64,000 nucleotides of DNA, taken from contig OW388304.1 in assembly GCA_936450465.1 (NCBI GenBank), positions 7,632,700 through 7,696,699 on the forward strand. The letters run 5' to 3'. The DNA comes from Gibbula magus (Eukaryota > Mollusca > Gastropoda > Trochida > Trochidae). The position numbers and the translations under genes were made by a program. The notes below the pieces were generated by a model that did no database searches, was not told the origin of the DNA, and was given only the letters and a program-made list of their open reading frames with translations. This document shows positions 45,383 through 57,712 of this stretch, one piece after another (position 1 is the first letter of the stretch; the number at the start of each line of letters is the position of its first letter).

Positions 45383-46353
45383 TAGTGGTGTAGAAATAGG
45401 CCTACTGTCTTTCTACTGTGACTATTGACTCAAAGAGACTATTGCGATAGCGATAGACTGTTGTAACTCACTATTGCAATAACTATTGCTATAGGTTTTT
45501 TTGTACAAATACGCAATAATCAGCTAGATTTCTCATAGGTTTTAGTAGAAATGTTTAATTGATGTAAGGACTATGGAACCAAAATCAGTAAAGAAATCTT
45601 AAAGGTGCATCCATTGTGTTTCATGAAATTTTATTTGGCTTTAATACATTGCAACTCACCATTTGTGCTGTCTACTATACAAATAAAATCACTCAGCTTG
45701 CTTAGTAATCCTCAATCGCCAAATATATCATAATTACTAATTTCCAATTAAAATTGAGTAACATCATTATGCATGTGCAGAAACCTAAACTGCACGCCCC
45801 ATTTACATGCACAGTAATTATAAGACGTATTAAACACTATCAACTCAAATTTTTCCTTTTTTCTGTTCTAGATAAGATTCTAAAATAACGTTTGACTCAT
45901 TGACGCGCGCCACACGCTGTGCATTGTCCGGTTTTGGATCAGAAATCACTACTTTTACCTTCATATCGTCAAAATGCTAAGTCTACTATCATCAAAATGG
46001 TAGTTTTCGGTAACAGTCGGTACTTCTCCATAAAGTAATACCATTTATGACGTTTGCAATATGTGACCCCAACAACACAATGGATGTACCTTTAAATGCA
46101 AAGACATTTTGTCATTTTGCTATTTCCTATCTCTAGTTTTTCCCTTGTGACATTCTAAAATGACTTGAATTAAATGCAGTGAGACTTGCATAAATCATTC
46201 ATAATTTAGGGAAATTTAATAGTTTCGATAGTATTGATAGTTAACCTTACTATTGCGATAGCGATAGTGTTTTTGTATATACTATCGATATAATAATATT
46301 GCCAAGCCAACTATTGCGATGCATCGATAGTTCGATGTCTGGTTACACCTCTA
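45383..46353. mobile_element. hAT-like non-autonomous element with a nested MITE
   Basis: Left end TAGTGGTGTAGAAATAG; right end the complement TAGAGGTGTAACCAGACA. The subterminal regions on both sides are rich in CTATTGCGATAGCGATAG-type sequence. TAGAGGTG termini are usual for some hAT families. The 8-bp flanks do not match, so the duplication is decayed or the limits are off by a little. A family C MITE (45603-46091) lies inside. Confidence 0.6.
45603..46091 (+). mobile_element. TTAA-flanked MITE, family C, copy nested in hAT-like element
   Basis: A 489-bp element with ends AGGTGCATCCATTGTGTT and the complement of AACACAATGGATGTACCT, flanked by TTAA at 45599-45602 and 46092-46095. Full-length relatives are at 58218-58711 (opposite orientation) and 57298-57712 (degenerate). 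Confidence 0.88.
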
Positions 46354-46448
46354 GCATAGCCACAGGAGTGTTGCAGGCTTTCCAGCTGCAATGATATACA
46401 GTCGTGCCGGGTAAAGATACGAGGAGGGTATAGATACACACTGCCAAA

Positions 46449-46527
46449 AATAAAATTTAAATAAATGTAGATAGTGTATTGACTTCATTAAAATTTAAAT
46501 GAATTTAGAGAGTGTATTGACTTCATT
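46449..46527 (+). repeat. Tandem duplication, ~39-bp unit
   Basis: AAATTTAAATRAATKTAGAK followed by AGTGTATTGACTTCATT occurs twice in succession. The surrounding region to 47690 is AT-rich without a gene. Confidence 0.75.
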
Positions 46528-47689
46528 ATTTTTTCCTTTGGAAATTTAAAAAGATATTACATTGTTTTGTATGACGTGAAAGTTTTTAAAATGATATTTA
46601 TTGACCAAAATAGTGACAAATTACTGAAAATTAACAACATTTCACTTTATAGGTCTTTGTATAATTTTACCATGAAAATTGACAAAATCATAGTTTTGGG
46701 GTAAAAAAAGTTAGCAGCTAAGTCCATATACTGCTTCATCTCTGCATCTTCTCACGTCAAGGTGAAACGTATCTAGACCAACTCTACCCGTTGAAAATCT
46801 TTTCTTTTCTTGCATCTCTGTGACACATTTGATATTTCTGTGATTTTATGAGAGCTTCTAAATGTAATACAATATATTAATACTTTGTTTACTGACAGTT
46901 TGATTGGAACCATTATCGGGGATAAAATGTCACTAGGATGTCAAGGCAATTAGATTCCTATAGTGCTGTCTACAGCAGCTGTGTAAGTAATGGCATATTT
47001 ATCTACCATAGATCTGATCAGGTCACAGTAAGGTCACTGTATGACTAATATTCATCTCTTGTTATCCATTTCAATATTTATTTCTTAACAGGTGTTAACT
47101 TTCTATAATAACTTTTTAAAATAAAAATAATGATTGATATATTTAAAATCTTTTTATCAGTTTCAATCTGTAATTTTTCATGATTTGACAGTGTATCAAA
47201 ATAAATTCTACATCCCATTCATACAAATAATTTTTGGGCGAATTGGATGATTATTCTTCATGAAATTTTTTATGCAATTTAATCTGCATCTAAGAAATTA
47301 AAGAATTGAGGAGGGACTGTTTTATGAATGTTTGTCTTTATGAAGCATTTTAACGGTTGCTTTACAAAACTATACATTCCAACACACATTTATCATTTTA
47401 TCATATCACTTTTAAAAAGTGTCAAAGTGACAGTAGAGGCATCTGTCTTTAATACAAATTTAACTCCCAAACAGCTGTTTGACCAATCTTTCTGAAACTT
47501 AGACTATGTTTTTAATAAACATCAGTAATCATGTGCATATTGAAAATCCGGGTTGATTCTGTGATTATTGACTGACATAATCACTTCATTTGCCTATCTG
47601 CCTTGCTGATTAACAAACCATTTACTGCTATTCCACAAATGATAAACTCTTTATTGTCCACAATACATAGGAAATTCATGTTGCGTATT

Positions 47690-47865
47690 TTGCTCCTGGC
47701 AGCAGCAGTGCAGAACCAGTTCAAGCATTGTTCTGTCCTTATAATGCTGAGTATCAACAAAAGAAGCAGCAACTCCCGTCTTTTAACGTCCATAATGGTA
47801 TGACACGACCAGGATTAGAATCCCGGTCTTCCAGGATGAGCAGACACTCATCTTGTTGTCTTTGT
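47690..47865 (-). repeat. SINE-like repeat (tRNA-related head on the minus strand)
   Basis: On the minus strand, GACCGGGATTCTAATCC resembles a box B (GGTTCGANTCC) in a tRNA-derived SINE. It is followed by TTAAAAGACGGGAGTTGC and GATACTCAGCATTATAAGG. I recall closely similar wording in bivalve and other mollusc SINEs. The overlapping short frames (47581-47803) are not genes. Confidence 0.5.
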
Positions 47866-48511
47866 TATCTCATTGTCATACCAACATTCATCCTGTATAT
47901 AACCTGCTGTTGTATCCACTTTATATGTTTGTATGTTTTGATAACAAAGGGCAAACGGACACTACAATAGCTGCAATAAATGTAATCTGTTTATATCAAA
48001 TTGTCTTTTTCAAAATGTTCTATTTGTACTTAAATGTTTTTTTAAATTATTGCTAGCTGAAATTTTTTTTACACTCTCCTTTGTGTGAAGTTCAAATAAC
48101 GTTTTCATGAAAGAAATTTGCGAAATATTTGTTTTTTGTAAATGTTGGCCCACAGTTTAGAACATATAGGAAGCTCCAAAGTATATCTCAAATTGTATGA
48201 ATATATATATATACAAGAAGACACACTTATTTATTGCAATGGTTATTTCGTTAATAATATGTCAAAATGAATTCATGGTTCGGACAGTATTTTTTTATAC
48301 AAAACAATAAAACCGTTGACAAAGATTAGATAATGAAATATTTGTCTAAATCATTTGAACTCAAATAGACTTTGGTTTATTTATTCCATGACTTAAAACG
48401 TTAATGTGCAACAACAAAATAAAACCATTGATCAAGAATAAGTCAGGAGATAACATTTCATTAATCATTTGAACTCAAAACTTTCCCCGGTTTATTTATT
48501 TCATAACTTAA

Positions 48512-48928
48512 AGGTACTGTAGCACGTTTTTAGCATTTTATTATTTTATGGTGCGACATATAGAGCGACTATTTTGTGAAACAGTTCACTCTGAGGGGTA
48601 GATTTGTAGGCCTCATGTGATTTTGAGAGTTCAGACATCAAGATGGTTGACAATTTTATCATGGTGCCATATTTAAAACTCCACTCTGAGTGTTAATATA
48701 TTGATACATCAGTCAGAACTCTTGAGCTATCTTGAGCAGTCATTTTAATGTGAACACTTTAAAATTGTCACTCAAGGGGAAATGGACTCACATGGCTTAA
48801 ACAAACAATGTACTTTCAATATAGAACTCTTTTTATTGATTCAGGAGTATTATTTAGCCATTTGTAACACTTATTTACATTTTTGTGTGATCACTTTATT
48901 TCAGTAAGAACGGTGTGTTACAGCACCT
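48512..48928. mobile_element. TTAA-flanked MITE, family B, copy 1
   Basis: A 417-bp element with ends AGGTACTGTAGCACGTTTTT and the complement of GTTACAGCACCT, flanked by TTAA at 48508-48511 and 48929-48932. It shares only the termini with the copy at 51278-51631. Confidence 0.85.
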
Positions 48929-48932
48929 TTAA

Positions 48933-50640
48933 GACATGAATTTACAACAAGACAATGAGAGTATTGACCAAGATTTTGTCATTAAGGTTAGTTGTCGTAA
49001 GAAATGGTTTGGTTTGAATCTTCCTTCTCCAGTGATCGATTAGTTACTGGATGCAATATCGTCGTGCAGACATATTTATTGGACCAGCTGACACACAGGT
49101 TTATTGTTGAACTAGTCTAGAGTCGTTATAATCAATAACATAGCATACATACATACATATGTAGGTATAAAGTCAGTAACTAACCTGTTTAGGAGAATTT
49201 TTAGAAGTAATGATAAATGTCCTTTGACATGTTTTAATTAATGGAGTAATATAATAAGGGGGCGCGTATGCGGTTGGGGGAGCCTTGAATTACTTGCGGA
49301 TCCACTAAAGGATACTGGCGGGTACGCTAACGTGGTTAGACATTAGTATGTGTACACTAAAGGGGGGTTTGAGTGTACTTTTAATTAATGGAGTAGAATA
49401 GATTGAAGCAATAAATGAGTATTACCCAGGGTAAACATATGTGGTATTATAATTTCCATATCTGCACATGTGACTTTTGCCTTGCTACCATTCTCTTAGC
49501 AAGATGTCCCTATTTTATCTTCTGTAAGATTATAAAACATTGAGTTTGATGTCACTTGTACTTGTGTACTGCCAAACATTTACTTGAATAAAATGGATGA
49601 TAAACAAAAATTCACAAACTTGTCATACAACTTTTATGAAATTCATACAAATTTGCATTAAAATTTCGATTTCACTCATGTAATCAGAAAATTACCACTT
49701 GTTCTTCAAAGTCTTATGACACACATTCTCATCTCATAATCTCTGTAACAATATGGGGAAAATGATAAGAAGTGAGTTATCTTTTAGATTTTGATTATAT
49801 TTTTTGGAAAAGATGAAAGTGCTCAAAATGAGCGACAGATATAAAGATTCAACAAATCCAAACAATTATGTTGTATGTTGTATAGGCTGACGTATTTCAT
49901 CCCAAACAAATAGTTTTTATGTCCACACCACTCACTATATAACTTCTTTATGGTGAATGAAGTTAGTCGTTTGTGTGCTGTTATCTGAGTTTACGTGAGG
50001 CAGGTGAACATTTTAGAATAAAATTTGTTTGAAATATTTGTTTGATTGCAAACAATTTCCCTATTTAAACATTTCACTTTTATTTTTATTTTTTCAATTC
50101 TCCGATGTAGGCAACCCTGCATCAAGTCGTTAGTGTGGAATTACCTTAGTTGATCAAACACAGGTGTAAATATATCGTTAAAATGTAAAATGAAAGTAAT
50201 TTTTCTATCAGTTCCAAGTAATTACCTGAAATCTCTTAGTTACAGATTTTCAATTTATTGTATCTACGTGTATCACTATACTCCTGTACACCCACTGCAT
50301 ATTTGACTTCAAGGTAACTGTGCAGTGTTAGTGAGCAGTTATCTCAGGTGACCCGACACAGGTGTATATATACCTGTAGATATCACAGGTAAAGGCATTG
50401 ATTGCATTTACTGAACTCAGGTAAGATCAAAGAGAAAATTGTCAGGTGGGTTCATGAAAATGTTTCATTATTTAGTCAGTTTCCTTATGGATTTCCAATA
50501 ATTGTTTCATGCCTAAGATAAACTAGTTAATAGCCGTGGGAAGATAAAGGAGAGAATATTGGATTTAGGTGGGTTTGTCTAATGATCTCTACGGTAAGTA
50601 ACATTGACCTTGTTATGATCAACTTAAAATACAGTATTCT
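48933..50640. other. Intergenic, no gene seen
   Basis: AT-rich, without supported exons. Short phrases such as CACAGGTGTAAATATATCG and CACAGGTGTATATATACCTG recur near 50160 and 50360. The 17-bp direct repeat pair lies at 49232-49395. Confidence 0.4.
49232..49395. repeat. 17-bp direct repeat around a 130-bp insert
   Basis: TTTTAATTAATGGAGTA occurs at 49232-49248 and 49379-49395. The space between holds GGGGGCGCGTATGCGG and GGTACGCTAACGTGG, which are richer in GC than the surroundings. It could be a long target duplication around a short insertion. Confidence 0.6.
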
Positions 50641-50689
50641 GTGAAGTATTGATTAAATTTTTCTCACCAGAGATCAGCATGAGCAGATG

Positions 50690-50870
50690 AAATCTCGTTA
50701 AACCAATGACATCACATATTATCTAATGACATCTTGTTAGAAGTCATGACTTCGAGTTAAAACTGATGATGTCTTCATGACATCATGCTGGAACTCATGA
50801 TATGTTAGACATCATTTTATGACTCATGACATCTCATAATAACTCATGACATCACAGTGCGAACTAGCGT
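50690..50870 (+). repeat. AACTCATGACATC minisatellite, left part
   Basis: Degenerate units around TTAGAACTCATGACATCTCG. The same repeat resumes at 51835-51945, after an insertion of about 1 kb. Confidence 0.75.
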
Positions 50871-50898
50871 ATGAAATACACTTTAGTCTTTACGAGCA

Positions 50899-50936
50899 GT
50901 GCAGGGCTTGTGGTTAAAAAATTAACCAGCCCTGCT
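50899..50936. repeat. Hairpin GCAGGGCT / AGCCCTGC
   Basis: An inverted pair GCAGGGCT...AGCCCTGC with a second inverted pair GGTTAA...TTAACC inside it, close to the left edge of the sequence inserted in the minisatellite. Confidence 0.7.
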
Positions 50937-51169
50937 CAGACTGTGCGAGACCCAATGATGTTTAGAAAGTCAATTTATCGATAATCTAATTTTGGAACTG
51001 GCCCGAAAAAAAACTAACCAGTAATTGGCCGACGGGCAGGCAGCTATTTCGAAAAATGCAAAATAGTGTTTCTACCGGGATAGGAACTCATGTTGTTCGG
51101 AGGTTTCCTCGCAAAACCGTCTGATATCAGCCAGTGTGCTTGCATGTTCTGACGCAATTCAGTTAACCA

Positions 51170-51803
51170 ATCATAAGACATCAAACAAAAGCTTTCAGCG
51201 TAAGGAGCTAGGGGCAGATGTCCAAAACAGCTATTCTTTCGTCGGTTCCGAATGCTTTCAAAACGGCGACCGTTTAAAGGCACTGTAGCACGTTTTTTCG
51301 CTCAAAAAAGTTGATGAAATGTATTTGAAAAATAATTTCACCAATCGTAAAACATCATTCTCTCTTCGGAAAATAAAGTTTAAAATTAGTGTACATGTTT
51401 CGGTAAAGCCATGGGAATCGTTTTTGTAATACAAAATAATAAATTGTGTTCACAATAAAATGGCCGCCATGCAATTTTTGCTTTATACGCAACATAGTTT
51501 TTACCACTACAGATAATTGGTTTGTGTAATAAGATGTTTTACCCTCTAAAGTTAATTTAAATGACATAAACTATCATTATAAATGGGAAATTTGAAAAAA
51601 TAAATTTTGCAAAAAACGTGCTACAGCGCCTTTAAAAACTATGATGTAATTGGAAGGCTATTTGCCAGTCTTTTCTGTACTAAACTGGTAAAGAACACGC
51701 ACCTATACGAGATGTCCTCAGACCTTGTGGCGAGGAATCTACAGAACTTGTTCGTATCCCGCTAGATACATTATTCTGCAAAATTTATTCCTCGGAACAA
51801 GGT
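51170..51803 (+). repeat. Dispersed repeat family E, copy interrupted by a MITE
   Basis: Same repeat as 42281-42548, with the family B MITE at 51278-51631 in its middle. It and its flanks sit inside the AACTCATGACATC minisatellite. Confidence 0.85.
51278..51631. mobile_element. TTAA-flanked MITE, family B, copy 2
   Basis: A 354-bp element with ends AGGCACTGTAGCACGTTTT and the complement of AAAACGTGCTACAGCGCCT (one mismatch in 20), flanked by TTAA at 51274-51277 and 51632-51635. The uninterrupted target is preserved at 42389-42392. Confidence 0.92.
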
Positions 51804-51834
51804 TGATTTTAATCAGACTGTGACATCCCGATCA

Positions 51835-51945
51835 CACGCTACCTCATGACATCACGATCACACGCTACCTCATTACATCATTTTAGAACTCATGACATCT
51901 TGTTAGAACTCATGACATCCCATACGAACATATGAAGTCATGTTA
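51835..51945 (+). repeat. AACTCATGACATC minisatellite, right part
   Basis: Units such as TTAGAACTCATGACATCTTG and ATCACGATCACACGCTACCT (twice). It continues the array left off at about 50870. Confidence 0.7.
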
Positions 51946-53140
51946 GGAATTTTTTCTTTGGTTTGTCAGATGTGAAGATTGGCTGCAACCCTACAAACGA
52001 AAATCCTGTTCACAAATAACATAAAATTTCTTTTGTTAATCTCAATACATTTTTGTCAAGATCATGTGTTATTACTTTTTATCCCATTATTTTCCATCTA
52101 TTCATTATCTTATCATTCCCCTTTTTAATCAAACACTTATTTCATTTCGTTTGAGCTTCATAAACATAATTAACGTCCTCCTGACTGATATCTCACATAT
52201 TGAATGTCGTTGTCGATAGCAACAGCTGTGACTGGTTTATATCAATGTTCCTCGTATATAGCGAAATCTACATCAGCATATCTGAGGTGTGCTTTCAGTG
52301 GAATGAACTAGGTGAGAGAAGTTGAATGATGTTTCTGAAAATGTTTCTGCTTCTTGTAATTCGTGAAGAATTTAAGAATTTCAAGATTTTTACGCGGAAT
52401 TGAATGAATTATGTTATAATATGTAAGTAGTGTCTCGACTAATTATGGTTTAAGTTTTTGAATGTTGGTTACATTACATAAGAGTAATGGCACAGAACAT
52501 TAAATTTAGTGGTTGATAAGCTAGGTGAAACACAACACTCCTGTTTATCATACACCTGACCAACGGTCCGAGATATATAGTAATACTAAGGATTCCATCT
52601 GTCCTTCAAACCATCGGTCATTCTGTCCATCTGTCCATCTGAGGACGTTTTTTGTCTGACTTCTTTTCAAACTTTGTACAAATCTTCTACACTACTAAGA
52701 TTTCATTACAAGGGGTTTTGTGAATTAATTTTTGTTGTTGACGAATTTCTGTGTCTTGTACTTTTCATCAAATTCTTTCCAATCTTTGCACAAATCTTCT
52801 ACTATCACAATAATATATACTTTGAGAGGTCCAGTTCATAATTACAAGTGATTTTGCGATTTATTTTCCAATCTGTTTCATACCCTTTACCCCTTTAATT
52901 TTCCTCAAATCCTCCCTTTCTGCTATATGACAGAAAGACAAATTTGTTTTAGATTGGACACTAATAATTACAAAATACTATAAAGAAATGTATTAATCTG
53001 ATGAAGCTTCATGAAAATATGTCAACACTTATTTTGTAATAATTCATAGGAATTTTCTCCGGACATCTGCTCACGGGTAGTATTGAAGAGATCACACATG
53101 AAGGGACGGGGTATTAGTCAGCCACGCTTACTTTTAGCTC
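51946..53140. other. Intergenic, no gene seen
   Basis: AT-rich, with no supported exon. CTGTCCATCTGTCCATCTG near 52624 and two similar ~100-bp stretches (around 52665 and 52775, sharing TTTGYACAAATCTTCTAC) are dispersed-repeat material. Confidence 0.4.
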
Positions 53141-53490
53141 ATCTGGCCTGCAATGGGGTCACAGGGGTCACAACCCAAAAAACCTATTTTCATCTTCTTC
53201 TTCAGTAAGAAAAGCTCTAGAACAAGCTGAGAAAATTATTATAACAATACAGATCCTGATGAGCTACTAAAGTTTCCAAAAGGTCTAGAGAGCTGAAACG
53301 TTGTGTGCAGACTCCTTGGCTAATGGGGATTCTAAATTGTAGATTTGGTGACCCTGTGACCCCAAATAAGGTCTCAGGGGTCACAACCCTAAGAACCTAT
53401 TTTCATCTTCTTCTTCAGTAAGAAAAGCTCTAGAACGAGCTGAGAAAATTATTATAACAATACAAATCCTGATGAGCTACAGAGCCCGTG
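53140..53490 (+). repeat. Duplicated ~100-bp repeat
   Basis: AACCTATTTTCATCTTCTTC, then TTCAGTAAGAAAAGCTCTAG and GCTGAGAAAATTATTATAAC occurs at about 53179-53277 and 53393-53481, each preceded by GGGGTCACAACCC. The left edge AGCTCATCTGGCCTG is a motif also seen near 39508. Confidence 0.85.
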
Positions 53491-53564
53491 GCTCTATTTT
53501 TTGTTTGTAAAAGTTTCATGAAGCAATATAACTTGATCTTGTAATAAGAATCTAGACCGATAAC

Positions 53565-54803
53565 TAGAGGTGCGCAATATAACCGGTTTACCGGTATTAA
53601 CCGGTTCAAGGATATAATCGATACGTATTGCGATATGCTAATTGAAAACCGGTTTTTACAATACATTTAGAACACAATGTAACATTCGGAAATCTTCTGA
53701 TATATTTCCCTTTTTCCACATCAATATCATGCTTTCTCATAAAATGGTGATTGTAGACGATTCACATTTACTGGCATGCTATTTACTATAGTAAGACTTA
53801 TTGTGTCGCAGTTTTCTTCAGTTATCAAAGTAAATGTACGATTGGGACTGATGTCAGCCTACACGTTTTGTAATGAGTGCATAAACGTTAATTAAGTCAT
53901 GTAAACGTTAAAGGATTATAAGGATTATAACTTGGTAGCATATGAAGTTAGAAAATGATGTCTGCTTAACATTTTGATGTTTTTCTGTATGGAAATAATT
54001 CTCACAAAGTCCCTCACCTGATGAAGGAGTTGTTATCCCGAAAATATTGTTTTCTTATGTATTTCTTATGGTTTTATATATTCGCATTCACCTTCTCCTT
54101 AATATAAGATACACGTGTATCTATTGCAAATCACAAACAAATATATCTATATATTTTTTCAAAGTTTAACATTACAGCCAGAAATAGTTTATTTAGACAG
54201 CAAACTGCAAGTCTTTTACAAACAAATTAACCGGGCATTGAATTATCACATCGGTCACATACAGAAATTGTTTTTTTTATAACAATATATATACATGGTA
54301 ATATGTGGTCATCTTCTCGGTAACATCTCGTTGTTGTCCTATTGTGTAAACATGTAAGAACTGGATCTAAATTGTGTTAATTGTGACTGTAGATCAGATG
54401 GTACTGTTGATAAGTGCGTCTTGTAAACTCATAATGATATAATAATAATATTTCTTATATAATTATTTCCTTATTTGGACTATTAGACTGACCAGTCCAG
54501 TTGACTAAAATGAAGTTTTGTCTCGATTATAATTTCTTTAGAGAAACTAGACTAAGTGCATTTTTATTCATGCCAAATCCAAACTTACGCGCTTATTTTC
54601 AATAATTAGTCATGTATTCTGGTTTTATTCAAGATTTATTAACCAAGGAAATTACTTTCATTATCTCTCAATCAAGCAATAACTAAACCAAGTTATTTAT
54701 TCTTAAAGAAATGTCTTGCAATATATTGCAATTCATATCGCAATACATGAGTTAAAATCGCAATATATCGCAATATGAAAAATCTTAGCAATACCCACCT
54801 CTA
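53565..54803. mobile_element. hAT-like non-autonomous element with 8-bp target duplication
   Basis: A 1239-bp element. The left end TAGAGGTGCGCAATATAACC and the complement of the right end (TAGAGGTGGGTATTGCTAAG) are inverted. The exact direct repeat CCGATAAC flanks it (53557-53564 and 54804-54811). An 8-bp duplication with TAGAGGTG ends identifies the hAT group. The subterminal regions contain CGGTTTACCGGTATTAACCG at the left and repeated GCAATATATCGCAATA at the right. No transposase is visible inside. Confidence 0.9.
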
Positions 54804-54811
54804 CCGATAAC

Positions 54812-55700
54812 AGACATTTTATATGTCACAGAACAGAACTAGACAACAAGAACACCTCCTCAAAAGTTAAGCATGAATATTCAAGTGTGTACATATGTCT
54901 AGATAGTAAGTATGATTATCACTATGGTTACTCTACTATCATATTGCACACAATCAATTCACTGAAAAATGAAAGAGAAATGTAACTGTAGAGTGCTTCC
55001 TGAGTTGAAACAGGAAGAATGTATTAGTGTTACTTATCACTATACTTATCACCACTGCTTATCGGCTAACAGTGACTGGTCCATAGTCCTTGTTGATTAA
55101 TAGATCTACATAATAGTCGTGAGATACTATCTTAAACGAGGAAGTGACGTTTGTTTATCTTTCACATGGGTTGTGTTTTATATTGGGTAAGTATTTGCAT
55201 TATATCAAGTTTATGTCAGATGTTTATGTTAATGACAGAAATGTTTTGTAAACTATGTTCAATCTTTTATCATATGTTGATTATGATTTCAATAATGGGT
55301 TTTGATTTAGTATTGAAAAACTATTTTAATCAAAAATAAATAGACAATTTCTATAAGAATTATTTGTGTAAATAATGATATATTGTATATATATGGCTAC
55401 ATTTTTATTTAGAGGGATTCCGAGTTCCCTTTTTATCTTTCTGCAAATTTGTCAAAATCATTTGATGAGATTCTGGGGGGAAAAATTATTTCGACTAAAA
55501 TTTAAAGTTAAAAAATATCTAGTGACATAAGTGATAAATGGCAGACTTAAGTAGACTTAAGCTAGTTTATTTACATTAATAACTGTTTCCACTGATAAAT
55601 TTGTTGAAGAATAGAGCAGTTGTTATGATGTTAAGCCTTCAGGACTCAGTTCCCACCAGGAGTTTGACTACATAATCCAGAGTATTTTTCACTCTGTAGC
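54812..55700. other. Intergenic, no gene seen
   Basis: AT-rich and featureless apart from short frames without protein character. Confidence 0.4.
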
Positions 55701-55704
55701 ATGA

Positions 55705-56040
55705 TATTTTTATGCCTCCTCTACGAAGTAGTCGGGGGACATGCGGCGGTTAGCGTGTCTGTGCGTCTGTGCTTCCATCCATGATAACGTAATGTAAATT
55801 CTGTAAGCGGGAGATCTCAAGAACCATTCACCGGAATTCCATCATATCTTACACAAAGCAGCTCCTAGGGAAGACAAAGGGCTGATTAGTTGTGATGACC
55901 TTGACATTATTCTCAAGGTCACAGTGGAGCTTTGACTTTTTCGACATGTTTGACAGTCGATTTTGCTTATCTTGACATTATTTTTCAATTTTGAAGTATT
56001 AATTTGCGGCGGGCGATCATGTCACCTTAGTTACAACTAC
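55705..56040 (+). repeat. Dispersed repeat starting ATGCCTCCTCTACGAAGTAG
   Basis: Begins TTTTTATGCCTCCTCTACG with AGTCGGGGGACATGCGGC and contains CTCAAGGTCACAGTGGAGC. I recall this opening as a frequent mollusc repeat. It has no coding capacity. Confidence 0.55.
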
Positions 56041-57290
56041 TTGTTCTATTTGCTGTAAGGTTTGGTGAAATCCTTTTTGGTGCAGTACCACCCAAGGTTT
56101 GTTAAATCAAGCACACAGTTATGAAACTGGTATACGTTTTATAAATAGCACCATCGATGCATGGCTGACTCCTATAACACATCCTATTTGAAACAGTAGT
56201 TTCATACAGAGGGTTACATGAACCATTTTAGTGACGTTACAGATATTCCCTAAAAACTTAAACCATTCACACATTGAACTATGATATTCATATGGTATTT
56301 AGTATTAGTTATGCAATGCAATGAATTTAGTGGATCTGTGACATAATAATAATAATGGACGGCATTTTTACCGCGTTCAAATCTCCACGGTATTGACGCA
56401 GGAAGCTTCCTGGAACATTATCACCCTGGTCTAGGGCCAAAAAAAGAAGAATCTGTTTCTGGTTTCCGCCTTTCAAACCCAAGCCTCAGGTCCTTTTTTC
56501 TAGGTTTTATTAAAAGAAAAAGGCAGATAACTCAATTCTTTAGCCTCATACAACATTGGATATTGAAAATGGACTGTAGGGGTGAGATAATTGGCCATTT
56601 GGAATAGTAACACATAATTAAGAGGGTTTGTGCTTTATTAATATAAATAATTGTCTAAATTTGTTTTTTAGCTGGTGAGAGGTTTGTATAAAATGGTGTC
56701 TATCTCTTCATTCGAAAAAAAAAAAATGTCGTAACAAAAAAAATTGCGTCATTGCATAATTTTTGTCAGCCTGTTTCAACGCCCAAAGGTCACCTCCATC
56801 ATAACTTATACCAGGTACCCACTTTGAATAAAGCCACTTACCAGAGTGACACCATAAGTATGTCAACACATGTCTCAGTGTGAGGCAGAGAAACACCCAT
56901 CAAACTCTCAGTTCATCCAGAATTGAAGCGGGTCACCCACCCATGCTGTGAGCTACACTCATTGTTGCTGGCCAAACTGATAGTGGTCGATTGAGCTATA
57001 CACAGGACCATGTGTCACCATGTGTCAATCATGTATTATCTTAACTCTTTCTCTCTACAGTCCTCTACAGAGGTCAGGAAACATATCAGTGTTCTGGTTT
57101 AAGGGTTAACCTAGTTTGAAACCATTCATAGACATTAGAGGTAAGACACTGTATCAGGGGCTGCTTTCTTAAAGGTGATCTTCGTGGTTAAGGTTAACTT
57201 AGTGTTAATTTTTTCAAGGTTGCTTAGCCCCATAATGTTATTTATAGATGTGTCTGTGCATTGGCGAATGAAACAAGAACAGTAGGATTT
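56041..57290. other. Intergenic, no gene seen
   Basis: No supported exon. A piece around 56350-56450 (GACGGCATTTTTACCGCG, then CCCTGGTCTAGGGCC) has repeat-like wording. Confidence 0.4.
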
Positions 57291-57297
57291 AAGTTAA

Positions 57298-57712
57298 AAC
57301 ATCGATTGTGTTTCATAATATTTTTACATGGCTTATTAATTGCAGACATAAGATATTCATCCCCAGTCGTCAAATATATCATAATTACTAGTTTCCAATT
57401 ACAATTTAGCCATGTACGTCATTATATGTGTAGAAATAGAAACTACACACCCTTTTATATGCACAGTAGTTATATGACCTATTAAACATTATCAACCTAA
57501 ATCTGTCTTTATGTCTGTTGTAAAGAAGTTCCAAAATTACTGATGCGCGTCAATCACGATTCATTGTCCTGTTTTCGATCAGAAAGCACTTCTTTTACCT
57601 TTATATCGTCACTATATCGACTCGACTATCATCAAAACAGTCAGTACTTTTCCATAAAATAACACCTTTAATAACGTTTAACATTGTGATCCTCAACAAA
57701 ACTTTGGACACA
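57298..57712 (+). mobile_element. MITE family C, degenerate copy
   Basis: Matches 45603-46091 in the same orientation: ATTGTGTTTCATAATATTTT, then CAAATATATCATAATTACTA, GTCAATCACGATTCATTGTC and ACCTTTATATCGTC. A TTAA precedes it at 57294-57297. The right end is decayed. Confidence 0.75.

Noticed and set aside
46380..46810. Inverted-repeat element (CGGGTAAAGATACGAGG ... CGTATCTAGACC ... CTACCCG)
   Set aside because: The inverted match is short and gapped and no target duplication is visible.
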